From the NCBI RefSeq assembly GCF_002831665.1, contig NZ_CP025118.1, positions 2,542,001 through 2,606,000 on the forward strand: a stretch of 64,000 nucleotides of DNA, in the 5' to 3' direction. The position numbers and the translations under genes are program-made. This document shows, in pieces, positions 35,654 through 44,700 of this stretch. Within the stretch, counting starts at the first letter, position 1; the number at the start of each line of letters is the position of its first letter. This DNA is from Lacinutrix sp. Bg11-31 (GTDB taxonomy: Bacteria; Bacteroidota; Bacteroidia; Flavobacteriales; Flavobacteriaceae). Below the pieces are notes generated by a model. It saw only the letters and a list, made by a program, of their open reading frames with translations, did not search any database and was not told the origin of the DNA.

Positions 35654-35690
35654 AAAAAGACCAAAACAAAATGCTTATTGTTTTGGTCTA
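35654..35690 (-). terminator. Intrinsic terminator after the OmpA lipoprotein gene
   Basis: AGACCAAAACAA-n7-TTGTTTTGGTCT followed by TTTTT on the minus strand. It sits between the OmpA gene and the tas start codon, so it also separates their transcripts. Confidence 0.85.
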
Positions 35691-35706
35691 AATATTTGTT
35701 AATATT

Positions 35707-35806
35707 CCCGCGTTAAGGATGGAGGCATTGTTGGAGCTCCTCGAAGAGAGCGACTGCCGAGAGCCTGACCAAGCTAATGCTTTTTAGCATTGGCTTGGTA
35801 ACGCCC
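35707..35806 (-). repeat. Structured intergenic element (GGGCGTTA...TAACGCGGG)
   Basis: On the minus strand it begins GGGCGTTACCAAGCC, has an internal hairpin CCAATGCTAAAAAGCATTAG, a GGTCAGGCTCTCGGCAGTCG segment and a GAGGAGCTCC palindrome, and ends CCTTAACGCGGG. The GGGCGTTA...TAACGC frame recalls a family of about 100-bp intergenic elements I have seen in other Flavobacteriia, but I cannot search. It starts 5 bases after the stop codon of the OmpA gene and has no coding capacity. Confidence 0.55.
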
Positions 35807-35811
35807 AAAAT

Positions 35812-36771
35812 TTAATTATCGCTTAACAACTTAGAAAGTTCATCTAACTTTGGTGTTAAAATAACTTCTATACGTCGGTTTTTAGCTTTACCTTCGGTTG
35901 TATTATTGCTTGCAATTGGCGCGAATTCTCCACGTCCTGCTGCTGTTAGGTTTTCTGGGTTGATACTATTATTCTCTCTAAGAATATCTACAATTGCGGT
36001 TGCTCTTTTGGTAGATAAATCCCAGTTTCCTTTAATTTGCCCTGTTCCTGTGTAGGGCGCGTTATCTGTATGACCTTCTATTAAAACGGCTATTTCTGGG
36101 TTATCGCCTAATACACTTCCTAGTTGTTTTACTGCCTTTTTTCCTTCTACTCCTACTGCCCAACTTCCTGAATTAAACAATAGCTTGTTTTCCATAGAGA
36201 CGTAAACTTTTCCGTTACGTTGCTCGATAGTAAGACCTTTGCCTTCAAAATCTGTTAATGCATTTGAAATTGCATTTTTTAGGCTAGTCATTGCTGCGTC
36301 TTTTGCTGCAATAACACTTTCTAATTCTGCTACTCTATTAGAACGTGCTTCTAGTTCTTTTTTTAATTGTTCTAATCTTGCGTTCTCGGAAACTAATGCT
36401 TGTTCTTTAGCTTCTAGTTTCGCTAATAATTCTCTATTCTTTTTGGAATTAGCTGCAATTGCTGTTGAGCTATTAGATGCTAAAGCATTGTAAGAGTTTT
36501 TAAGATTTTCGTGTTCGTTTATTAATGCTTCGTATTCGCCTTTTAAAATGTATTTATCATCTACAGCAGCAGCATAATTATCTGTAATCTCTCTTAACTC
36601 ATTATCTGCTTTTGTTTTTGCTTTAAGTAATTCGTTATACTCGTCTTGTAAGCTTCTATTTTCTTTTTTTAATGCTGCATATCTATCTTCTAAGTTTTTA
36701 AACACTTTTGGAGACACACATGATGTTGAGACAATTAGCAACAAGGCTATAACTGTGAATTTAGTTTTCAT
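35812..36771 (-). CDS. OmpA-family lipoprotein with long coiled coil
   Basis: 319 residues from ATG 36771. The frame extends to 36816 over the end of the exonuclease gene; the internal ATG gives a proper signal MKTKFTVIALLLIVSTSC with a lipobox Cys18. Residues about 25-165 are a coiled coil (LEDRYAALKKENRSLQDEYNELL). An OmpA domain follows (about 190-310, LLFNSGSWAVG, LIEGHTDNAPY, GRGEFAPIASNNTTEGKAKNRRIEV) and contacts peptidoglycan. It probably tethers the outer membrane to the wall. It follows xth by 14 bases and ends in a terminator. Confidence 0.9.
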   Translation of the reverse strand: MKTKFTVIALLLIVSTSCVSPKVFKNLEDRYAALKKENRSLQDEYNELLKAKTKADNELREITDNYAAAVDDKYILKGEYEALINEHENLKNSYNALASNSSTAIAANSKKNRELLAKLEAKEQALVSENARLEQLKKELEARSNRVAELESVIAAKDAAMTSLKNAISNALTDFEGKGLTIEQRNGKVYVSMENKLLFNSGSWAVGVEGKKAVKQLGSVLGDNPEIAVLIEGHTDNAPYTGTGQIKGNWDLSTKRATAIVDILRENNSINPENLTAAGRGEFAPIASNNTTEGKAKNRRIEVILTPKLDELSKLLSDN

Positions 36772-36785
36772 TTGGGTATTATTTT

Positions 36786-37547
36786 TTAGTTTTCTATTTC
36801 TACTAAAATAGGACAATGGTCACTATGTTTAGCTTCTGTTAGTATAACGGCTCTTTTTATTTTTTCTTGTAATGGTTTTGTAACCATTGCATAATCTAAT
36901 CGCCAACCTTTATTATTTGCTCTTGAATTTGCTCTGTAACTCCACCAGCTATATTCTACGCGTTCTGGATTTAGGTGTCTAAATGAATCTATTAATCCAC
37001 TGTTTATAAAAGCTCCAATCCACTCACGTTCTATTGGTAAGAAACCTGAAACGTTTTTCATTTTTGGATTATGAATATCTATGGCTTCGTGACAAATATT
37101 ATAATCTCCACAAACTACAAGGTTTGGAATATTTGAAGTTAGTTCTGTAATATAATCTTGAATTTCTGACATATAATTAAGCTTAAACTCAAGCCTTTCT
37201 ATATTGGTTCCAGAAGGTAAATACATACTCATTACAGAAACACCATCGTAATCTGCACGAATATTACGTCCTTCGAAATCCATGGTTTCAATTCCTGTTC
37301 CGTATTCTAAATGGTTTGGCTTAGTTTTACTTAAAATAGCAACACCACTATATCCTTTTTTTTGCGCACTGTACCAATAGTTATATTTATAACCAGCGTC
37401 TTCAAACAACGAAAGATCTAATTGCTCTTCCATAGCCTTTATTTCTTGCAAACACACAACATCTGCATCAGAAGCTATTAGCCATTCTATAAAACCTTTT
37501 TTAATTGCAGCACGTATACCATTTACGTTGTAAGAGATGATTTTCAT
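36786..37547 (-). CDS. xth: Exodeoxyribonuclease III
   Basis: 253 residues from ATG 37547. The in-frame extension to 37571 lacks family similarity and is dropped. Endonuclease/exonuclease/phosphatase fold: MKIISYNVNGIRAAIKKGF, CLQEIKA (metal-binding Glu), YSGVAILSK, CGDYNICH (Asp and Asn of the active site), YSWWSYRANSRANNKGWRLDY and the C-terminal SDHCPI (catalytic Asp-His). It acts in base excision repair as an AP endonuclease and 3'-exonuclease. The OmpA lipoprotein gene follows 14 bases downstream, probably in one operon. Confidence 0.95.
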   Translation of the reverse strand: MKIISYNVNGIRAAIKKGFIEWLIASDADVVCLQEIKAMEEQLDLSLFEDAGYKYNYWYSAQKKGYSGVAILSKTKPNHLEYGTGIETMDFEGRNIRADYDGVSVMSMYLPSGTNIERLEFKLNYMSEIQDYITELTSNIPNLVVCGDYNICHEAIDIHNPKMKNVSGFLPIEREWIGAFINSGLIDSFRHLNPERVEYSWWSYRANSRANNKGWRLDYAMVTKPLQEKIKRAVILTEAKHSDHCPILVEIEN

Positions 37548-37760
37548 GTATCTATTTTTATTGTTTTTCAACTGTCACATGCTGTTCGCTATTAGTCATT
37601 CTATTAAATGATAGCGTTTTTAACATGCTCGTTTCATATATAAGTAATTGTTATTTCTGCTAAAATAAATAATGCATTACTTTTACCACATTAAATAATT
37701 CCTAAATTAAACATAAACTATTAACAAAATATATTGTCAAGTTTTTAGTTTTACTATTAT

Positions 37761-40700
37761 ATGAAGTTTACAACTACTCTTTTTATTTTTTTCTTCGGAA
37801 TTCTTGCGTTCTCACAAGAGCGTAATTCTAATTTCAGGCAGAAGACTGTAGCCAAAACTATGGTTATAACAATAGATAGTGTAAGCATAAACCCTAAAAG
37901 CTTTTCTATTAAATTAAAGGATTCCACTACTATAGATACTACCTTTTATTCTGTAGACTTCTCTAAAGCGGTTTTAACTTTTAAAAAGCCCATTAAAGCT
38001 GATTCTTTAATAATAAACTACCTTAAATATCCAGAATATCTTACTAGAATATACCAGCAATTTAATGAAGCTGTTATTGTAGAGAACAATGATGAAATCA
38101 ATAAACTATACAAAATAAAACAATCCAACACAGAAAATGAATTCACGCCTTTTGATGGCTTAACGACTAGCGGAAGTATTTCTCGAGGCGTTACTATTGG
38201 AAACAACCAAAACTCGGTATTAAATAGTGAGTTAGACCTCCAAATTACAGGGAAATTAAACGATAACGTTTCGCTTCGTGCCTCTATTCAAGATGCAAAT
38301 ATTCCTTTACAGGAAAGTGGTTACTCGCAACGTTTAGATGAATTTGATCAAGTTTTTGTTGAAATTTTTAGCGAAAATTGGAATATTAGAGCTGGAGATG
38401 TAGATTTAGAAAACAACAATTCTTATTTTGCTGAGTTCTCCAAACGTGTTCAAGGCCTTTCTTTAAAAGCGCAATTAGGCGATGAAGATAATAAAACTAA
38501 CCTTTTTGCTGCAGGAGCTTTGGTACGCGGGCAATTTACAACGAGCCAATTTACTGCACAAGAAGGGAACCAAGGCCCTTATAAATTACAAGGCCAAAAT
38601 GGTGAATTATTTGTGCTCATCGTTTCTGGAAGTGAAACCGTTTACGTTAATGGAATTGTAGCTGAGCGTGGAGAAAATGAAGATTATATTATTGATTACA
38701 ATGCAGGAGAAATTATCTTCAATTCTACTTTCCCGATAACTAGCGAAATGAGAGTTACTGTAGATTACCAATTTAGTGATAGAAATTATTCGCGTTTGGT
38801 TGCTTATGCTGGCGGGAATTACCAATCTGAAAAACTTAAAATTGGAGCTTCAATTTATTCTGAAAATGATGCTAAAAACAATCCGTTACAACAAAATTTA
38901 TCGTCAGATCAGGTTAGTGTTTTAAGCGCAGCTGGAGACGATAGAACACAAATGGTTGCACCTTCTAGTGTTGAAGAAGCTTTTAATGAAAACCGTATTC
39001 TATATAAAAAAGAAATTATTAATGGCATAGAAGTTTTTGAGTTTTCTAACAATGCAGACGATACTTTGTTTAGCGTACGATTTACAAATGTTGGAGATAA
39101 TCTTGGTAATTATGTAATAAGTAGCATAAACGCTATCAATACTATTTACGAGTATGTTACACCAATTTCAGGTGTGTCTCAAGGTAATTTTGAGCCTATT
39201 ATACAATTGGTTTCACCTGTAAAACTTCAAGTAGCAGTGATTAATGGAAGTTATACGCCTTCAGAAAAAACAGTAGTAAATTTTGAACTAGCAGGAAGCA
39301 AGAACGATTTAAACTTATTTTCCAGTTTAGATGACAACGATAATAATGGTTTCGCTGTAAAACTTAACTTTAACCAATCTATTATTAAACAAGACAGTTT
39401 ATGGAATTTGGATGCTTTTGTGGATACCGATTTTATTCAGCAAGAATTTAGAAACATTCAAGGTTTATACAATCCAGAATTTAATCGCGATTGGAACATT
39501 AATGCCACAACAAGCAACGGGTTAAACTCTAATTTTGGAGATCAAGTTTTGTTTTCTGCTGGCACGAGAGCGTTTCATAATAAAAAAGGAAAAGCCAATT
39601 ATTTGTTCGAGCATCTTGGATTTTCTAACAGTTTTAGTGGAAACAAACACACTGTAAATGCAAAATTGTTTTTAAATGAAAAACTAGCACTAACAACAAA
39701 CACAAGTCTTTTAAACAGTAATGCTACAGAAAACACTTCCACTTTTCTTCGTACTTACAATGAAGCGCGTTACAACTTTAAAAAGAGCTGGGTTGGCGGA
39801 AGACTATCTGCCGAAAACAACGAACAAAAAGAAGTTGCAACCGATAGTTTTACAGAGTTAAGTCAGCGTTTTAAGGCCTATGAAATTTTTACTGGTGTTG
39901 GAGATAGCACAAGTGTTTTTGCCGAAATTGGCTATAAATATAGAGTAAACGATAGCTTACGAGATAACAGCTTGCAACGTGTAAATAAATCTAACACCTA
40001 TTACTTAAACTCTAGGCTAATAAAAAACGAACGTACAAACCTGTCCTTATTTGCTAATTACAGAACTTTAAAAAATACTGATGAAAATATTGAGGACGAA
40101 CAATCCATAAATTCTAGGCTACTATTTAGTCAACAATTTTTTAAAAATATTATAAATTGGAATACCGTTTTCGAAACCAATTCGGGAACCTTAGCGCAAC
40201 AAGATTTCACCTACGTAGAAGTGGAACCTGGTCAAGGTGCTTATACCTGGAACGATTATAATGGCAATGGCATTCAAGAATTAGAAGAATTTGAAATAGC
40301 ACAGTTTCAAGATCAAGGTCAATATATTAGAGTATTATTACCTAATCAGGTTTTTATAAAAACACATCAAAACAGGTTAAGCCAAGCATTAACTTTAAAT
40401 CCAGCAAATTGGATAAACGAAGAGAGTAAAAGCAAAAAGTTCTTGTCTCACTTTTACAACCAAAGTAGTTATTTAATAGATCGAAAAATTAAACGCGAAG
40501 GCAATGCTTTTAATATTAATCCGTTTGAAAACGATAAAGACAACCAATTAGGGCTTCAACTTAATTTTAGAAATGTATTAAGTTACAATCGTGGAAAGCA
40601 ACATTATACAACCTCTTACACGTATTTAAGCAACCAATCTCGAAATGTATTATCTGTAGGCTTTATTGCAAATAGCTTAAAGAGTCATCAATTAAATTTC

Positions 40701-41198
40701 AATCATAAATTTGCTACAAGTTGGCTCGCTAATTTTCTTGCAGGTTTCGATAAAAACGAAAGCGAAAGTGAAAACTTTGTGTCTAAAAATTTTAATATAG
40801 ATGAAGAACGCTTCAACCCAAAACTATCTTATTTATTAAATGATAATGTACGTTTCGATGTTTTCTACCAATATACAAACAAAGGAAATACTATTGGTGA
40901 TTTAGAAACTTTAAACCAACAAAAATATGGCTTCTCTTTTGCTATTACTAAAAACGTAAAGTCTGCTATTTCTGGAGAGTTTAATGTGTTTTCCAACACT
41001 TTCGAAGGCAATGCCAATTCACCTGTTGGCTACCAAATGCTTGAAGGTTTACAACCAGGAAAAAACTTAACTTGGAGTGTTTTAGCACAACAAAAAATTA
41101 CTAAGTTTTTAGATTTGAATCTTACCTATTATGGCAGGAAAACAGAAACTAGTAAAACCATCCACACCGGAAATGTGCAACTAAAAGCTTATTTTTAA
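37761..41198 (+). CDS. Large outer-membrane beta-barrel protein of unknown function
   Basis: 1145 residues. Signal peptide about 1-19 (LAFSQ). The N-terminal 100 residues are a beta-rich domain with repeated TFYSVDFSKAVLTF-like strands. The TTSGSISRGVTIGNNQN and NDNVSLRASIQDANIPLQE segments that follow are typical of conserved large Bacteroidota envelope proteins. A probable Ig-like insert (about 285-345, YIIDYNAGEIIFNS) follows. The remainder consists of amphipathic strands typical of a 30-plus strand barrel, ending in an aromatic residue (LKAYF). It has no TonB box or plug, so it is not an ordinary TonB-dependent receptor. Monocistronic. Its role is not known to me. Confidence 0.7.
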   Translation: MKFTTTLFIFFFGILAFSQERNSNFRQKTVAKTMVITIDSVSINPKSFSIKLKDSTTIDTTFYSVDFSKAVLTFKKPIKADSLIINYLKYPEYLTRIYQQFNEAVIVENNDEINKLYKIKQSNTENEFTPFDGLTTSGSISRGVTIGNNQNSVLNSELDLQITGKLNDNVSLRASIQDANIPLQESGYSQRLDEFDQVFVEIFSENWNIRAGDVDLENNNSYFAEFSKRVQGLSLKAQLGDEDNKTNLFAAGALVRGQFTTSQFTAQEGNQGPYKLQGQNGELFVLIVSGSETVYVNGIVAERGENEDYIIDYNAGEIIFNSTFPITSEMRVTVDYQFSDRNYSRLVAYAGGNYQSEKLKIGASIYSENDAKNNPLQQNLSSDQVSVLSAAGDDRTQMVAPSSVEEAFNENRILYKKEIINGIEVFEFSNNADDTLFSVRFTNVGDNLGNYVISSINAINTIYEYVTPISGVSQGNFEPIIQLVSPVKLQVAVINGSYTPSEKTVVNFELAGSKNDLNLFSSLDDNDNNGFAVKLNFNQSIIKQDSLWNLDAFVDTDFIQQEFRNIQGLYNPEFNRDWNINATTSNGLNSNFGDQVLFSAGTRAFHNKKGKANYLFEHLGFSNSFSGNKHTVNAKLFLNEKLALTTNTSLLNSNATENTSTFLRTYNEARYNFKKSWVGGRLSAENNEQKEVATDSFTELSQRFKAYEIFTGVGDSTSVFAEIGYKYRVNDSLRDNSLQRVNKSNTYYLNSRLIKNERTNLSLFANYRTLKNTDENIEDEQSINSRLLFSQQFFKNIINWNTVFETNSGTLAQQDFTYVEVEPGQGAYTWNDYNGNGIQELEEFEIAQFQDQGQYIRVLLPNQVFIKTHQNRLSQALTLNPANWINEESKSKKFLSHFYNQSSYLIDRKIKREGNAFNINPFENDKDNQLGLQLNFRNVLSYNRGKQHYTTSYTYLSNQSRNVLSVGFIANSLKSHQLNFNHKFATSWLANFLAGFDKNESESENFVSKNFNIDEERFNPKLSYLLNDNVRFDVFYQYTNKGNTIGDLETLNQQKYGFSFAITKNVKSAISGEFNVFSNTFEGNANSPVGYQMLEGLQPGKNLTWSVLAQQKITKFLDLNLTYYGRKTETSKTIHTGNVQLKAYF

Positions 41199-41240
41199 GA
41201 CATTTGTAACCTTTGTTACCAATTGACTAATCTATTTTTG

Positions 41241-41248
41241 TAAATTTG
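41241..41248 (+). promoter_or_regulatory. Putative -7 element of the metal-efflux operon
   Basis: TAAATTTG fits the TAnnTTTG -7 consensus and lies 10 bases before the ATG of the His-rich protein, so the leader would be very short. A -33 TTTG at the usual distance is not clear (TTG at 41223, TTTG at 41212). Confidence 0.4.
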
Positions 41249-41257
41249 TATTTAATT

Positions 41258-41647
41258 ATGAGCAAAATTTTAGCCATCACATATTCATTTTTGATTCTCA
41301 TTCAGAGTTTCAACATAAACTTGGAAGACATTTCTAAGTTTAGTGTATTGCTAGAACATGCCAATTTTCATGAAGAAATGTATGGAGATACGTTTTTTCA
41401 GTTTTTAGCTGAACATTATGGAGACGCTAGAGACACCCACGAAAATAATCACAAAGAACATGAAGACTTACCATTTAAGGATGGTCATCACATGTGCACG
41501 CATATTAATACTTCTTTTATAAGCGTTGCTAATAATTTCGAATTTACCTATTACGAGTTTATCGAAATTCCTTTTAACTTTCATTATACTGAAACACTAA
41601 CAGATTCGGAAAAAACATCTATTTTTCAACCGCCCAAATACGCATAA
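41258..41647 (+). CDS. Small His-rich exported protein of the metal-efflux operon
   Basis: 129 residues from ATG 41258; the TTG at 41246 is upstream of the real start. A hydrophobic N-terminus (about 5-20) could be a signal or anchor. The middle is rich in His, Asp and Glu: EHANFHEEMYGDTFF, EHYGDARDTHENNHKEHEDLPF and GHHMCTHINTSF with a lone Cys. Composition and position 66 bases upstream of the RND pump suggest periplasmic metal binding or sensing. Similar small proteins often precede CzcA-type pumps in Bacteroidota. No established function. Confidence 0.7.
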   Translation: MSKILAITYSFLILIQSFNINLEDISKFSVLLEHANFHEEMYGDTFFQFLAEHYGDARDTHENNHKEHEDLPFKDGHHMCTHINTSFISVANNFEFTYYEFIEIPFNFHYTETLTDSEKTSIFQPPKYA

Positions 41648-41713
41648 TTTATTTTAGATTTTAATCCTGTTTTACAAAATAGGCATTTATTATTTCTTAA
41701 ATTATTATGAATT

Positions 41714-44700
41714 ATGTTAACAAACATTATCAAATTCAGCTTAAATAACAAGCTGATTATTTTCTTATTTACTGCCTTTATTGTGGGTTTTGGTATTTTC
41801 TCTTTAACCCAAATACCAATTGGCGCAGTACCAGATATTACCAATAACCAAGTGCAGGTTATTACAACTTCTAGCAATCTTTCTACACAAGATGTAGAGC
41901 AATTTATTACCTATCCTGTAGAGCTAGAAATGGCAAATTTGCCAGGTGTTGAAGAAATTCGTTCTGTTTCAAAATTCGGATTATCTGTTGTTACTATTGT
42001 ATTTAATGATGATATGGGTACTTTTTTACCACGTCAGCTTATTGCAGAAAAAATAAAATCTGCTTCAGAGCAAATACCAGAAGGTTTTGGCTCGCCAGAA
42101 ATGGGTCCAATAACCACAGGTTTAGGTGAGATTTATCAATACATTTTAGATGTAAAACCTGGTTATGAAGACAAGTATACCACAACCGATTTACGCACCA
42201 TTCAAGATTGGATAGTAAAACGCCAATTATCAGGAATTTCTGGTGTGGTAGAAGTTAATACTTGGGGAGGGTTTTTAAAACAATACGAAGTTGCAATCAA
42301 CCCAAACAAACTAACAGCCATGAACATTTCTATTGCAGAGATTTATGAGGCTTTAGAAAAAAACAACAGTGTCTCTGGAGGTGGTTATATTGAAAAAAAT
42401 GACAAAGCTTTTTTTATTCGTGGTGAAGGTTTAGTGGGTTCACTAAAAGACATTGAAGACATTGTTGTAAAAAACGATGGTACACCAATCTATATTAAAG
42501 ACATTGCCAAAGTTGGTTTTGGTAGCGCGACGCGCTTTGGAGCAATAACTGGAAATGGTGAAGGCGAAAAAGTATTAGGTCAAATTATGATGCTTAAAGA
42601 TGGGAATTCTAAAGAGGTCATCGACACCGTAAAAGAACGTGTTGCCTCGATACAAAGCACATTGCCAGAAGGCGTTTATATTAATGGCTTTTTAGAACGT
42701 AGTGAACTGATTGGAAAAACAACATTTACGGTTGCCGAAAACTTAATACTAGGCTCTTTAATCGTCATTTTTGTAGTGGTGTTACTACTTGGTAATTGGC
42801 GTTCTGGTTTAGTAGTTGCTTCCGTGATTCCTTTAAGTTTATTATTTGCTATTATTCTTATGCGTCAATTTGGTGTGGATGCAAATTTAATGAGTTTAGG
42901 TGCAATCGATTTTGGAATTATAATAGATGGCGCAGTTATTATTGTCGAGTTTATTGCGTTTCAAATCATGTCCAAATCGGCACATCTTTCTGGAATAAGC
43001 AAAAACAAAAAACAAGCTGAAATTGACCAAATAACACTAAAAAGTGCTTCAAAAATGATGAACTCTGCCATTTTTGGACAATTAATAATCCTTATAGTGT
43101 TTATTCCAATTCTTTCTTTAAGTGGTATTGAAGGCAAAATGTTTAAACCCATGGCAATGACCTTTAGTTTCGCGTTAATAGGAGCTATGATTTTGTGCTT
43201 AACCTATGTTCCTGTGGTGTCTTCGTTATTTTTAAAACCCAGCATACTGTCTGACAAGAATATATCAGCTAGACTAATGAGATGGCTAAACAATGCTTAC
43301 CAACCTATTATTAATTGGGCTTTAGGTAGTAAAAAAATAGTAATCATTCTTTCTACTATTTTATTAGCCTCTAGTATTTGGGTATTCAGTAAAATGGGAG
43401 GTGAATTTATTCCAACTTTAGATGAAGGCGATTTTGTTATTCAACCTGTTTTAAAAACAGGAACCTCGCTTGGAAAAACTATTGAAATTACAACAAGAAT
43501 TGAACAAATATTGTTAGATAATTTCCCAGAAGTAGATCAAGTAGTCAGCAGGATTGGTGCAGCAGAAGTACCTACAGACCCTATGTCTATGGAACAAAGT
43601 GATGTTATTATAAAACTGAAACCAAAAAACGAATGGACGTCTGCGAAAAACAAAGATGAATTAGCCGATAAATTTAAAGAAGCCTTATCCGTAATTCCAG
43701 GAATGGAAGTTGAGTTTACACAACCCATAGAAATGCGATTTAACGAGTTAGTTACAGGTGTTAGAGCAGATGTTGCTATTAAAATTTTTGGGGAAGATTT
43801 AGCCGTTTTAGCTAATAAAGCAAATGAAATTAAAGAACTCATTGAAAACGTGGAAGGTGCTACAGATTTTTCTGTTGAAAAGGTAGAAGGCTTACCACAA
43901 ATGAGCGTGAAATTTAATAGAAGTAAAATTGCACGTTACGGACTCAATATTTCTGATGTTAACAGTGTTATCTCCATGGGATTTGCTGGTGCAACAGTTG
44001 GAAATGTTTTTGAAGGTGAAAAACGCTTCGATTTAGTGCTTCGTTTACAAGAGAATAATAGAAAAAACATAGAAAGTCTTCAAAACTTATACGTAGATAC
44101 ACCAAGTGGAAATAAAATTCCGCTTAGCGAATTAGCCGAAATAAGCTATACAACTGGACCTGCTCAAATATCGCGTGATGATACAAAAAGACGTATTGTA
44201 GTTGGTGTAAATGTGAGGAATCGAGATTTACAATCTGTGGTTCATGACATTCAAGACATAATAGACAGCAAACTAAAATTACCAGCTGGCTATAGTATTA
44301 CCTATGGTGGACAGTTTGAAAATTTACAAAGTGCAAAAGACAGATTAATAGTAGCAGTTCCTATTGCCTTATTACTAATTTTTATCTTGCTTTATTTCGC
44401 TTTTAACTCTGTAAAAGAAGCACTTATTGTTTACTCTGCTATTCCGCTATCTGCTGTTGGTGGTGTATTGTTGCTTTGGTTTAGAGATTTACCATTTAGT
44501 ATATCTGCTGGTGTTGGCTTTATAGCATTGTTTGGAATTGCCGTTTTAAACGGAATTGTATTAATAGAACATTTTAAAGAATTAAAATCTCAAGGCATCA
44601 CCAACATTAACGAACGGATTAAAAGAGGAACAAGCGAACGTTTGCGCCCTGTTATATTAACTGCAGCTGCTGCTGCTTTAGGTTTTTTACCAATGGCTAT

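Noticed and set aside
35707..35806. Possible tRNA or tmRNA
   Set aside because: It has no cloverleaf, T-loop GTTCRA or CCA end; it looks like a structured repeat.
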